The notes beneath the pieces were generated by a model. The model saw nothing but the letters and a program-made list of their open reading frames with translations. It was not told the DNA's origin and ran no database searches. A stretch of 64,000 nucleotides of DNA from Monodelphis domestica (Eukaryota > Chordata > Mammalia > Didelphimorphia > Didelphidae): NCBI RefSeq assembly GCF_027887165.1, contig NC_077227.1:75634305-75698304 (forward strand), given 5' to 3'. A program made the translations under genes and the position numbers. Shown here one piece after another: positions 37,701-61,217 of this stretch. Every line of letters starts with the position of its first letter. The stretch's first letter is position 1.

Positions 37701-38777
37701 TTTTTTTAATTGATTAGTTATTTTTCCTAAACTCTTTCTGTCCCAGTAACAACTCTTGCTAGGCAAACAGGGTTAAGTGATTTGCCCTAGGAAGTGTCTG
37801 AGGCCACATTTGAATCCAGGTCCTCCAGACTCCAGGTCTGGCTCTCTACTCACTAGAACACCTAGATGCTTCTTGGCTGATTACTGATAGGAGTCTAACT
37901 TTCCTCATTTTACAGATGAGGAAACTAGCAAGAGAGATGAAGTGATCTGCTCAAGGACACACACTGGGAGCATGAGAGAAGTGAGCTGTATAAACACACA
38001 TGGGTAAATATGACCACAATACATCTAAAATACGTATACACACACACACACCCATCTATACACATGATTACTTGTAGAAATGTCCACATGTGCACACATA
38101 AAATATGTTCACACATGCATATACATATAAAATATACAAGTACACATCTACATATAAAACATATGTACACACGTGCATATATACACAGACTCCTCACTTA
38201 TGGAAAACTTGTGTTCCTAAGTAGTAGCAGTGATGGCATATACAGCGATTGCTTTACAAATTCTTATTTTATCCTCTCAACAAGCCTGGCTGATAGCTGC
38301 TATTATTAATCCCATTCTGCAAATAAGTAAACTGAGGCAAGAGGGAAGTGCCTAGTCCCGGGTGACACAAAGATCAACTTCAGGTGTCGGAGGCCACATT
38401 CCAACTCGGGATTTATCCAGCCGCAGCAGCAGCAGCCGGCTGACATAAGCCCCCTGAGGGCAGGCACTGCTTCCCCTGTTTTCCCTTGGGTATGCCAGGC
38501 TGGGCATTTTAGCACTTTGCTGACTCCAGTCCAGCCCCAAACCTTTCCCCGCCCTCATATTTTACAGAGGGAGAAACCGAGGCCTGGAAGGCCCGGGCCT
38601 CGCCCAAGGTCAACCCAGGCACGCCCACATTCGAACCTGACGCTCTCTCTCTGCGACACACGAACCAAGCACCTCAGCATCCCTGGAGGCTACAGTCTAC
38701 CTGCAATGGCTCTTACCTGGCTGCACCGGGACTAAGGTGCCTTGCCGAGATTCCCTGCAAACCGCCCGCCTTTTCAT
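16673..38777 (-). CDS. CUTC: CUTC, copper homeostasis protein cutC homolog (gene span)
   Basis: Nine coding exons give 269 residues; human is 273. The product is a CutC-family TIM barrel linked to copper binding; its catalytic role in animals is not established. Exons: 38777-38717, 36856-36794, 35900-35841, 34444-34235, 32225-32190, 29885-29752, 21035-21008, 17372-17267, 16784-16673. All junctions are GT/AG and phases join. Family blocks seen: MEICVDSVESA (25-35), RIELCSG (45-51), IRPRGGDFLYSD in exon 4, VTFHRAFDM across exons 5-6, VLTSGCDSSALEGL, MPGGGITERN across exons 7-8, EFHCSAR, and SVAMGAS. Cysteines at 28 and 49 match the proposed copper-binding pair of human CUTC. Residue 44 is Gly where human and E. 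coli have Asp. The start ATG has A at -3 and aligns with the human MKR start. CUTC is divergent from COX15, sharing its promoter. Confidence 0.95.
16785..17266 (-). other. CUTC intron 8, GC-rich
   Basis: A 482-bp intron bounded by GTAGGG and ACAG. It is unusually GC-rich for this window, continuous with the CpG-dense patch over exon 8. I recognise no repeat in it. Confidence 0.8.
17267..17372 (-). CDS. CUTC: CUTC exon 8
   Basis: Acceptor CCCGCAG, donor CCG|GTAGGG. It encodes GGITERNLQRILEGSGATEF and then HCSARSAKDSGMKF, residues 198-232. The exon is CpG-dense, unlike the other coding exons except exon 1. Confidence 0.95.
17636..17775 (+). mobile_element. MIR relic
   Basis: Contains 'cctcagtttcctcatctgta' followed by 'aaaatggggtaataatg', the MIR 3' core, with a decayed upstream core. 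It lies in CUTC intron 7, antisense to the gene. Confidence 0.75.
17780..18390. other. CUTC intron 7 segment without recognised features
   Basis: A C-rich stretch (especially 18100-18380) whose longest plus-strand frame, 175 residues from 17957, resembles no protein I know and crosses the intron without splice context. I treat it as non-coding. Confidence 0.5.
18395..18485 (-). mobile_element. MIR relic
   Basis: Inverted MIR core: 'cctcattttacagctaagta' followed by 'gaggtggtaatgacgctcagg' and 'tcacccagct'. Confidence 0.6.
18971..19212 (+). mobile_element. tRNA-headed marsupial SINE with target duplication
   Basis: SINE body 18984-19199: head 'gggggcagctgggtagctca', box B-like 'ggttcaaatctggcctcag', and a 3' end carrying a 14-bp perfect hairpin (19130-19160) before 'aaggtaagggttt' and an A-rich tail. 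Flanks 18971-18983 and 19200-19212 form a 13-bp duplication with one mismatch. It lies in CUTC intron 7, antisense. Confidence 0.9.
19213..21007. other. Rest of CUTC intron 7, no features recognised
   Basis: AT-rich intron. A 124-residue plus frame (19373-19747) has no recognisable domain and no coding-like composition. I see no repeat I can name. Confidence 0.5.
21008..21035 (-). CDS. CUTC: CUTC exon 7 (28-nt micro-exon)
   Basis: Acceptor TTTTTTCAG, donor CCAG|GTATTT. It encodes AKGKIVIMP plus the first base of Gly198; human has AKGRIVVMPG here. It restores frame exactly between exon 6 (phase 0) and exon 8 (phase 1). Confidence 0.93.
21121..21192. repeat. TTTTA/TTTG-type simple repeat
   Basis: A T-rich tract of shifting TTTTA, TTTTG and TTTG units in CUTC intron 6, about 85 bp upstream of exon 7 in the gene's direction. 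Confidence 0.85.
21470..21610 (+). mobile_element. MIR relic
   Basis: Core 'cctatctctgagcctctgta' followed by 'tcctcatctgcaaacaagg', then a decayed tail 'gggaaagcgctctgaaaac'. Confidence 0.55.
22150..22305 (+). mobile_element. MIR relic
   Basis: 'ctctgccttagttcccatat', 'acaaaatgggaattttgga', 'agtagttgtaagaatcaaagg' and 'tttataagtgctagctcttg' follow MIR order. Confidence 0.65.
22335..22380. repeat. TA/TATACA microsatellite
   Basis: Alternating TA with interspersed ACA units in CUTC intron 6. Confidence 0.85.
22433..22585 (+). mobile_element. MAR1-type CORE-SINE, 5' half
   Basis: Head 'gacagctgggtggtgcagta', then 'gggcttggagtcaggaagg' and 'gtgactctgggcaagtctct'. The RTE-type tail is missing. 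Confidence 0.75.
22620..24465. other. CUTC intron 6 segment without recognised features
   Basis: It contains a purine-rich tract on the plus strand (about 22860-23130), whose reverse complement gives a spurious 137-residue Leu/Ser/Phe-rich frame. No repeat or gene is recognised. Confidence 0.45.
24600..25185 (+). mobile_element. L2 LINE 3' body fragment
   Basis: In order: 'aaactattacaatagcttac', 'ttaaccatgtcattccccaa', 'cagtagttccctgtcgg', 'gataaaatacaaaaatcctc', 'caagccctttcctgaccctc' and 'ttttgtatctactttgtaac'. This is the L2 3' region in plus orientation, inside CUTC intron 6. Confidence 0.75.
25720..25765. repeat. A-run followed by TA/CA microsatellite
   Basis: A run of A, then TATATATA and CACACA alternations in CUTC intron 6. 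Confidence 0.85.
25902..26097 (+). mobile_element. tRNA-headed marsupial SINE
   Basis: Full SINE from 'gggggcagctgggtggctca' to 'acagaaggtaagggttttaa', antisense in CUTC intron 6. The hairpin arm near 26055 is decayed. An imperfect flank pair, 'acaaagagtca' and 'ccaaagggtca' further on, may be the target duplication. Confidence 0.9.
26185..26640 (+). mobile_element. L1 3' end fragment (last ORF2 codons and 3' UTR)
   Basis: The reading 'gctgaacaagttgtggtata' is the last conserved ORF2 segment of L1, followed by the marsupial L1 3' UTR blocks 'gatggagtctgaatatag' and 'cttcatttcctttgtgag'. 5'-truncated. Confidence 0.75.
26690..27235 (-). mobile_element. L3 (CR1-clade) LINE 3' fragment
   Basis: Inverted L3 3' end: 'ggggcctctaaggttctcta', 'ttgttaggaagtttttcatt', 'atagcccttcaaacacctaa', 'ccttcaactgatcctgat', 'acatgtggtctgaccaaga'. 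Same strand as CUTC, in intron 6. Confidence 0.65.
27290..27430 (+). mobile_element. Unclassified interspersed repeat
   Basis: Contains 'gctgggcactgtgctggga' and 'gtgcctgccctcaaggagtt', a block repeated in decayed form near 37145-37330 and 53880-54000. I recognise it as a common mammalian repeat segment but cannot name the family with confidence. Confidence 0.4.
27848..28045 (+). mobile_element. L1 3' terminus fragment
   Basis: It matches the reverse complement of 4107-4330, the 3' end of the long L1: 'acatgtataacccagtggaa', 'ctccaggaggggggaagagg', and an end at 'aatattctaaataaattt'. Very short 5'-truncated insertion. Confidence 0.75.
28050..29540. other. CUTC intron 6 segment without recognised features
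   Basis: AT-rich DNA. Scattered blocks near 28060-28520 look repeat-like but I cannot assign them. No gene signal. Confidence 0.45.
29546..29729 (-). mobile_element. tRNA-headed marsupial SINE next to CUTC exon 6
   Basis: Inverted SINE with 'cccttatcttctgccctag', 'caaggtcacacagctagg' and 'gtgctacctagctggcc'. Its head ends only 22 bases downstream of the exon 6 donor, in the same orientation as CUTC. Confidence 0.85.
29752..29885 (-). CDS. CUTC: CUTC exon 6
   Basis: Acceptor TATTTCAG, donor CAG|GTATGC. It encodes AFDMVQNPEVALETLLTLGF, then DRVLTSGCDSSALEGL and PMIKQLVEQ, residues 144-188. Confidence 0.96.
29886..31085. other. CUTC intron 5, distal part, no features recognised
   Basis: AT-rich intron with short TATA/TGTA runs near 30800-30840. 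No repeat or gene recognised. Confidence 0.5.
31086..31326 (+). mobile_element. tRNA-headed marsupial SINE with internal TTA expansion
   Basis: Full-length copy with 'gggcaggaaggtggctcagt'. The 3' hairpin region is expanded by a TTA/AGT triplet run (about 31246-31275), and it ends in a T/A-rich tail. Confidence 0.85.
31396..31585 (+). mobile_element. tRNA-headed marsupial SINE
   Basis: Copy with 'aattaggtgacacagtgga', 'caggg..caaatctggcttg', the hairpin remnant 'caatacttagtattgattcc', and an A tail. It lies 70 bp after the previous copy in the same orientation. Confidence 0.85.
32190..32225 (-). CDS. CUTC: CUTC exon 5 (36-nt micro-exon)
   Basis: Acceptor TTTTTACAG, donor CGAG|GTGAGT. It encodes the end of split Ser132 and TCRPLPVTFHR plus one base of Ala144. 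Human has AICRPLPVTFHRA. Confidence 0.95.
32226..34234. other. CUTC intron 4, no features recognised
   Basis: A 2-kb AT-rich intron without a repeat I can name. A short CCA run follows an A tract near 33320-33340. Confidence 0.55.
34235..34444 (-). CDS. CUTC: CUTC exon 4
   Basis: Acceptor CTTGTAG, donor TTAT|GTAAGG. The largest exon (210 nt), encoding residues 62-131: GMLQVVKQCVQIPVFVM, then IRPRGGDFLYSDREVEVM, ADIRLAKLYGADGLV and ALTEDGHIDTELCMALL. The IRPRGGDF strand-loop is the most conserved signature of CutC. Confidence 0.97.
35095..35225 (-). mobile_element. MIR/MON-like SINE relic
   Basis: 'aaatcatctagtccagcacc', 'tttacatgtgaggaaatcaa', 'gaaattacttgagcccagg' follow the inverted order of a MIR-related SINE. 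In CUTC intron 3. Confidence 0.5.
35550..35727 (+). mobile_element. tRNA-headed marsupial SINE with target duplication
   Basis: Copy with 'gggggtagctgggtggctca' and 'gggttcaaatgtggcctcag'; the Pol III-like B box is slightly altered, and part of the segment before the hairpin is deleted. Flanks 'aaatgaattcaacaa' and 'aaatgaattcaaaaa' form a near-perfect duplication. It lies antisense in CUTC intron 3, about 120 bp upstream of exon 3 on the plus map. Confidence 0.88.
35841..35900 (-). CDS. CUTC: CUTC exon 3
   Basis: Acceptor TATCACAG, donor ATGG|GTGAGT. It encodes GAGRIELCSGLLEGGTTPSM, residues 42-61. Human has ADRIELCSGLSEGG here: Asp is replaced by Gly at 44 and Ser by Leu at 53, while Cys49 is kept. 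Confidence 0.96.
36794..36856 (-). CDS. CUTC: CUTC exon 2
   Basis: Acceptor AATGACAG, donor GGAG|GTAAAA. It encodes GGFLMEICVDSVESAINAER and Gly41, residues 21-41. This is the first beta strand of the barrel, with Cys28 in the MEICV block. Confidence 0.95.
37145..37335 (+). mobile_element. Unclassified interspersed repeat
   Basis: A decayed copy of the block also present at 27290-27430, with 'tttattaagcacctattat' and 'aacaacatgtaaacaac'. It contains a G-run near 37224. Confidence 0.35.
37505..37709 (+). mobile_element. tRNA-headed marsupial SINE
   Basis: Copy from 'gggggaagctggacagctca' through the hairpin remnant 'cacacagtattgattcc' to a T-rich end. It is directly followed by an inverted SINE (37745-37868), so the tail region is a junction of two insertions facing each other. 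In CUTC intron 1. Confidence 0.88.
37745..37868 (-). mobile_element. SINE, inverted 5' part
   Basis: Inverted core and head: 'gttaagtgatttgccctagg', 'ggccacatttgaatccagg', 'tggctctctactcactagaa'. Same strand as CUTC. Confidence 0.75.
38036..38180. repeat. Degenerate CA/TACA repeat
   Basis: A core of CACACACACACA at 38039-38050 followed by about 130 bp of alternating purine-pyrimidine ACATATA/TGTACA units in CUTC intron 1. Confidence 0.85.
38255..38420 (-). mobile_element. MIR relic near the promoter
   Basis: 'taatcccattctgcaaataa', 'gtaaactgaggcaag', and 'tgtcggaggccacattcc' follow the inverted MIR core and head. In CUTC intron 1. Confidence 0.6.
38555..38670 (-). mobile_element. MIR relic at the edge of the CpG island
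   Basis: 'tattttacagagggagaaac', 'gcccaaggtcaacccaggca' and 'attcgaacctgacgctctc' form an inverted MIR core. It keeps several CpGs and abuts the shared promoter. Confidence 0.6.
38717..38777 (-). CDS. CUTC: CUTC exon 1 (coding part)
   Basis: ATG at 38777-38775 with A at -3; donor CCAG|GTAAGA. It encodes MKRRAVCRESRQGTLVPVQP plus one base of Gly21. Only the first residues match human (MKRQ); this N-terminal tail lies outside the CutC barrel. The frame stays open upstream to an ATG at 38966 within the promoter. Confidence 0.85.
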
Positions 38778-39016
38778 CCTCACAGTCACCAGCCAAGGCA
38801 GACGCGGTTGGGACGCGCCTGCGCGATGAAAGCTCCGCCCCGGGCCACGCGCCCCCAACGATTCCGCGCCTCCCCGACCCACCCCTTCCAGAGCGAGCGC
38901 CTCAGCGGAGCAGGCGCAGGCGCAGGCGTCAAATTCAGGCGACTTCGCCACTGCTTCCGTTATCACATGACTAGACTAGGGTCCTGCGATGGGACCTGCC
39001 CGGGCACTTGCGCGAT

Positions 39017-39025
39017 CCGGAAGTG
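39017..39025 (+). promoter_or_regulatory. ETS/GABP-like site
   Basis: CCGGAAGTG about 105 bases before the COX15 ATG, a perfect core for ETS factors such as GABPA. Confidence 0.6.
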
Positions 39026-39129
39026 CTTTTCCCTTTTGGAAGGAAGAAGACGTGGGGCCGCTAAGGAAGGGTGTTGTGGGACGCTGACTTTGAGTGGCTT
39101 GTGTTTGGCTATCGGCAGTACAGTTCACG

Positions 39130-57738
<18,609 letters not shown>

Positions 57739-59790
57739 TCTTCAGGGCAGCCACTTTCTGTGGCCATGCCTGGGCTTTTGAGAGCTCCCTGGGAGTATAG
57801 GGACTTGGACTTTCCCTCCCACTGGATTCAGAAAATGATGTGGTAGAACAAATGATCAAGAATGAAGGGACAAGGGCAACTGAATGGCTCAGTGGATTGA
57901 GAACCAGGCCTAGAGACAGGAGGTGCTGGGTTCAAATCTGGCCTCAGATACTTCCTATTACCCTGGGCAAGTCACTTGACCCCCACTGCCTAGCCCTTAT
58001 GGCTCTTCTACCTTGAACCAATACACAGTATTGATTCTGAGATGGAATGTAAAGGTTTAAAAAAAATGGAGACCGATTCTTTTTCAAACGAAACTACCCT
58101 TCACACCTAAAACCAGTCACTTTTAGAAAGGAATTATTTGTCACTTGCTTTTTAACATGCTGTCCAAGATCCCTTCCAACTTTTAAGATACTTTGATTCT
58201 GATTCAGTCTTAGGGTTTTGGGGAAACAAAGTGTGAACTAGTTGTGCTTACTGTTTAAGGAACTTCTCTAGTTGCCCCTTTTCCCTCAGTGTTCCCCCTG
58301 TTTTTGACCCCTTTGAATTTTCATTGGGATGCTGTACTCTAATAGAAGTGAGGTTTCACAGGAATGTTTCCTTTCTTCTGGCACATAATCTTTTGGGGCT
58401 CTCCTGCTGCTGATAAGAGTCAGAAGCAAAGTGACTACAAGTCAGGAAATGGGTTCTAGTCCCAGCGGTGCCACCAGCGTGGCTTTGGGTAAGTCAGGCA
58501 GCCCCACCAAGCTCCAGTTTTTAAACTGAGATTTTACTGACTGTTATCTAAAGTTCCTTCCAACTTTAAAATTCTGTGTCTGCATAGCTCCCAGTAAAGG
58601 CACTACTAACACACTGGAGAGCTAACGTACACCTAAATGATTCTTTAACACAATTAAAGTGACGGGATGTTTTGTCCTATTAGTAAGTGTTTGGGGTAGA
58701 GGCTCCTTAAGAAGTAAAAGATTTTGCTTCCATCACACTTCTCTCAAGAGCCAGCCTTGCAGGTACCCTCACAAACATACTGCACGACTGAACCAGACTC
58801 GTGGGGCTACAGCCTGGCCCTGGGATCTCATTGATGCTTCTCCCTGTGTAGGTCAGCCCCTTCCCTACACCTCACAGCCTTAGATAGGCCACAGAATTTG
58901 CCCAGGGTCATATAGCCAGTAGGGGTTAGAGGCAGGACTCTCATTCAGACCTTCCCGGCTTCAAAGCTCTTTCCACGATGCCACTTAGTTATTAAATCTT
59001 AAAAGTGTGAACTTTTGACCTGTCCAGTCCTTACACCCAAGGGCTGAAGAGGACAGGACTGGAGAGAGCCTTATGGATGCTGTCGGAGAAGCACTGGGTC
59101 AGTGGAGGAGCAGTGACCCTGAGGAGTTCCGCCTCTCGGCTCCTGGCAGTTTTGAAGGTGGTTGGGGTTTTTTGAACAGTCATCCTGTGTCGTTTACCCG
59201 ATCTCTTCATTTGTACATAAGGAACTAGGACCCAGAGAAGGGATGGGGCGTACAAGTACAAGCCCAATGGTTTATGGCAAAACCAGGCCTAGAACCCAAG
59301 GGTCCTGACGTGACTACCATCTTGGTGTTCTTGCACTTGTTTGGTTCTTGAGTGGGCTTTAGCACTTCACTTCTGCTTCTGACTTCTTCCCCTTTTCCCT
59401 TCTGCAGTGGTCAGGCTTTCCTGCCTCTCCCCAATAGATTGTCTTATTTCAGGCATGTGTGTACTGCGTGATAGAGGGAAGGGCATGCATGGCTTCCACT
59501 TGGGCAGCCACTGATACTGCCGTAGCAAAACTACTTTTTTCTGTCCTGGGCCTCAAGGGATTGAACAAGAGAACCTGAACCCCTTTAGGCATTCACTGAT
59601 TGTTTGCCCCCTCTGTTTGAGTGTGATATTTGATATGAAATGCCACTGATTCTGCTAGATTCTTTTCCGGTTTACTTAGAGCCTGCCTTTCCTCTAGATT
59701 TGTTTGCTTATTCAGATAACATTTTTTTTATTTGGATCAATTTGATTCTGTATTATTTTAAATTAAATGTTTTCTTTTTCACCTGGATTT
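57739..59790 (+). other. COX15: Probable COX15 3' UTR
   Basis: Sequence after the stop, with an embedded SINE (57873-58067), a MIR relic near 58410-58590 and an inverted MIR relic near 58880-58995. Possible poly(A) hexamers are ATTAAA at 58653-58658, ATTAAA at 59762-59767 (followed by a T/GT-rich stretch) and AATAAA at 60633-60638. The middle one is my preferred main end. This is inference without transcript data. Confidence 0.5.
57873..58067 (+). mobile_element. tRNA-headed marsupial SINE in the COX15 3' UTR
   Basis: 'agggcaactgaatggctcag', 'gggttcaaatctggcctcag', hairpin remnant 'caatacacagtattgattc', short A tail. Sense orientation, 135 bp past the stop codon. Confidence 0.9.
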
Positions 59791-61017
59791 TATAGTTGTT
59801 ACTGAGTACCTGATTTTTCTCTCTGATATTTAAGATGCCTCCCGTAGCCCAAACACTTTGGGTCCCTTCTTCATCTAGATTTTGTACGAAAATAGCAGCT
59901 AATCTCCAAAGGGTTATTAACAAATCCTAATTTACCTGTGACTTTATATAAAGAGTGCAGTAGGACAAGGGTCTGTGATTACACAGAGTAGCCCAGAAAG
60001 AAGGAACTAGCCCAAAGGGGACATAAAAGTTTGACACTCGAGACGGTTTTGAGGCCTAAACTCCATACCTCTGACCCTCATCTGTAAAATGGGTATATTT
60101 TTATAAAGAAATCACTTTAAAAGGATAACTATCGATTATAAACATGAACTTTGCTATAGAGGAAAACTATGAGCTGGAGAAGCAGAGAAAAAGTAGGAGC
60201 TATTTATCTAAGAGGGACAGATTTGCTTTCCAACTCCAAGGAGAGCCTGAGCTCAAAGAGGTTAAATCCAGACTAGACTTGAGAATTCATAATCCAGAAA
60301 ACAAAAGTATAGAATGAATGCCAGAACCGGAAGGGTTGTAAGAGATCAGTGCAGCCCTGGAATTATTTAGAGATGGGAAATCCAGAGTAGGGGCAGGGAG
60401 TGACAATGAGTTAATAATAGCAAAATGGACTAAGCCTGTGATTTTTGGAGCAACATATCAGTCTTAACGTCACTGCCTCTGATCTGTTTGTCATTGTTTT
60501 TCAAGGCATAATTACTTTTTGTGAATTGCATGGCTAATCTAAGTACAAATTGAACCACAACTTTTGGCTTTCCAGAACTGATTCTGGCAGTATTTTTGAG
60601 AACACGGGCCCAAATATCTGGCTACCAATGGCAATAAAATGAGAATGCAGTAAAGAAACTTCTACACAGTAAACCAACTCGGTAGAATTCTAAACATCAA
60701 CCGCTCCCACCAGACTTTTTAATCCAAATTGAAATGAAGTTAGGTGACATAACAGACATGCTTGCACAAGTAGAGGGGAATCAGACCATTTTAAACCTGT
60801 TTGCCAAGATTCTAAAGGCAGCAAAAAAGAAACATGTTCCTGGAAGGAAGTTTAGAAATCTTTCCCAATAATTATAATCCAATCACTTAATGAGGTAGAG
60901 CTTATTAGTCATTTAATCCTTCAATAATCTGGAATGTGATGAAACACTTTAGATGATGCTGTTGGCTGAATGAATTACAGATGATAAAGTAGGGCAAATT
61001 TTACAAATATAAGCCTA
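59790..61017. other. Intergenic stretch without recognised features
   Basis: Nothing I can name except a faint MIR-like block near 60300-60400. ENTPD7, expected beyond COX15 from human synteny, shows no exon here. Confidence 0.5.
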
Positions 61018-61217
61018 AGGGGGTAGCTGGGTGGCTCAGTAGATTGATAGCCAGGTCTAGAGATGGGAGGTCCTAGGTTCAAATCTAGCCTCAGATACTT
61101 CCTAGCTATGTGACCCTGGGCAAATCACTTAACCCCCATTGCTTAGCCCTTACCACTCTTCTGCCTTGGAACCAATACACAGTATTGATTCTAAGATGGA
61201 AAGAGTTAAAAAAAATA
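61018..61217 (+). mobile_element. tRNA-headed marsupial SINE
   Basis: 'gggggtagctgggtggctca', 'aggttcaaatctagcctcag', hairpin remnant 'caatacacagtattgattct', ending in an A run. Confidence 0.92.
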
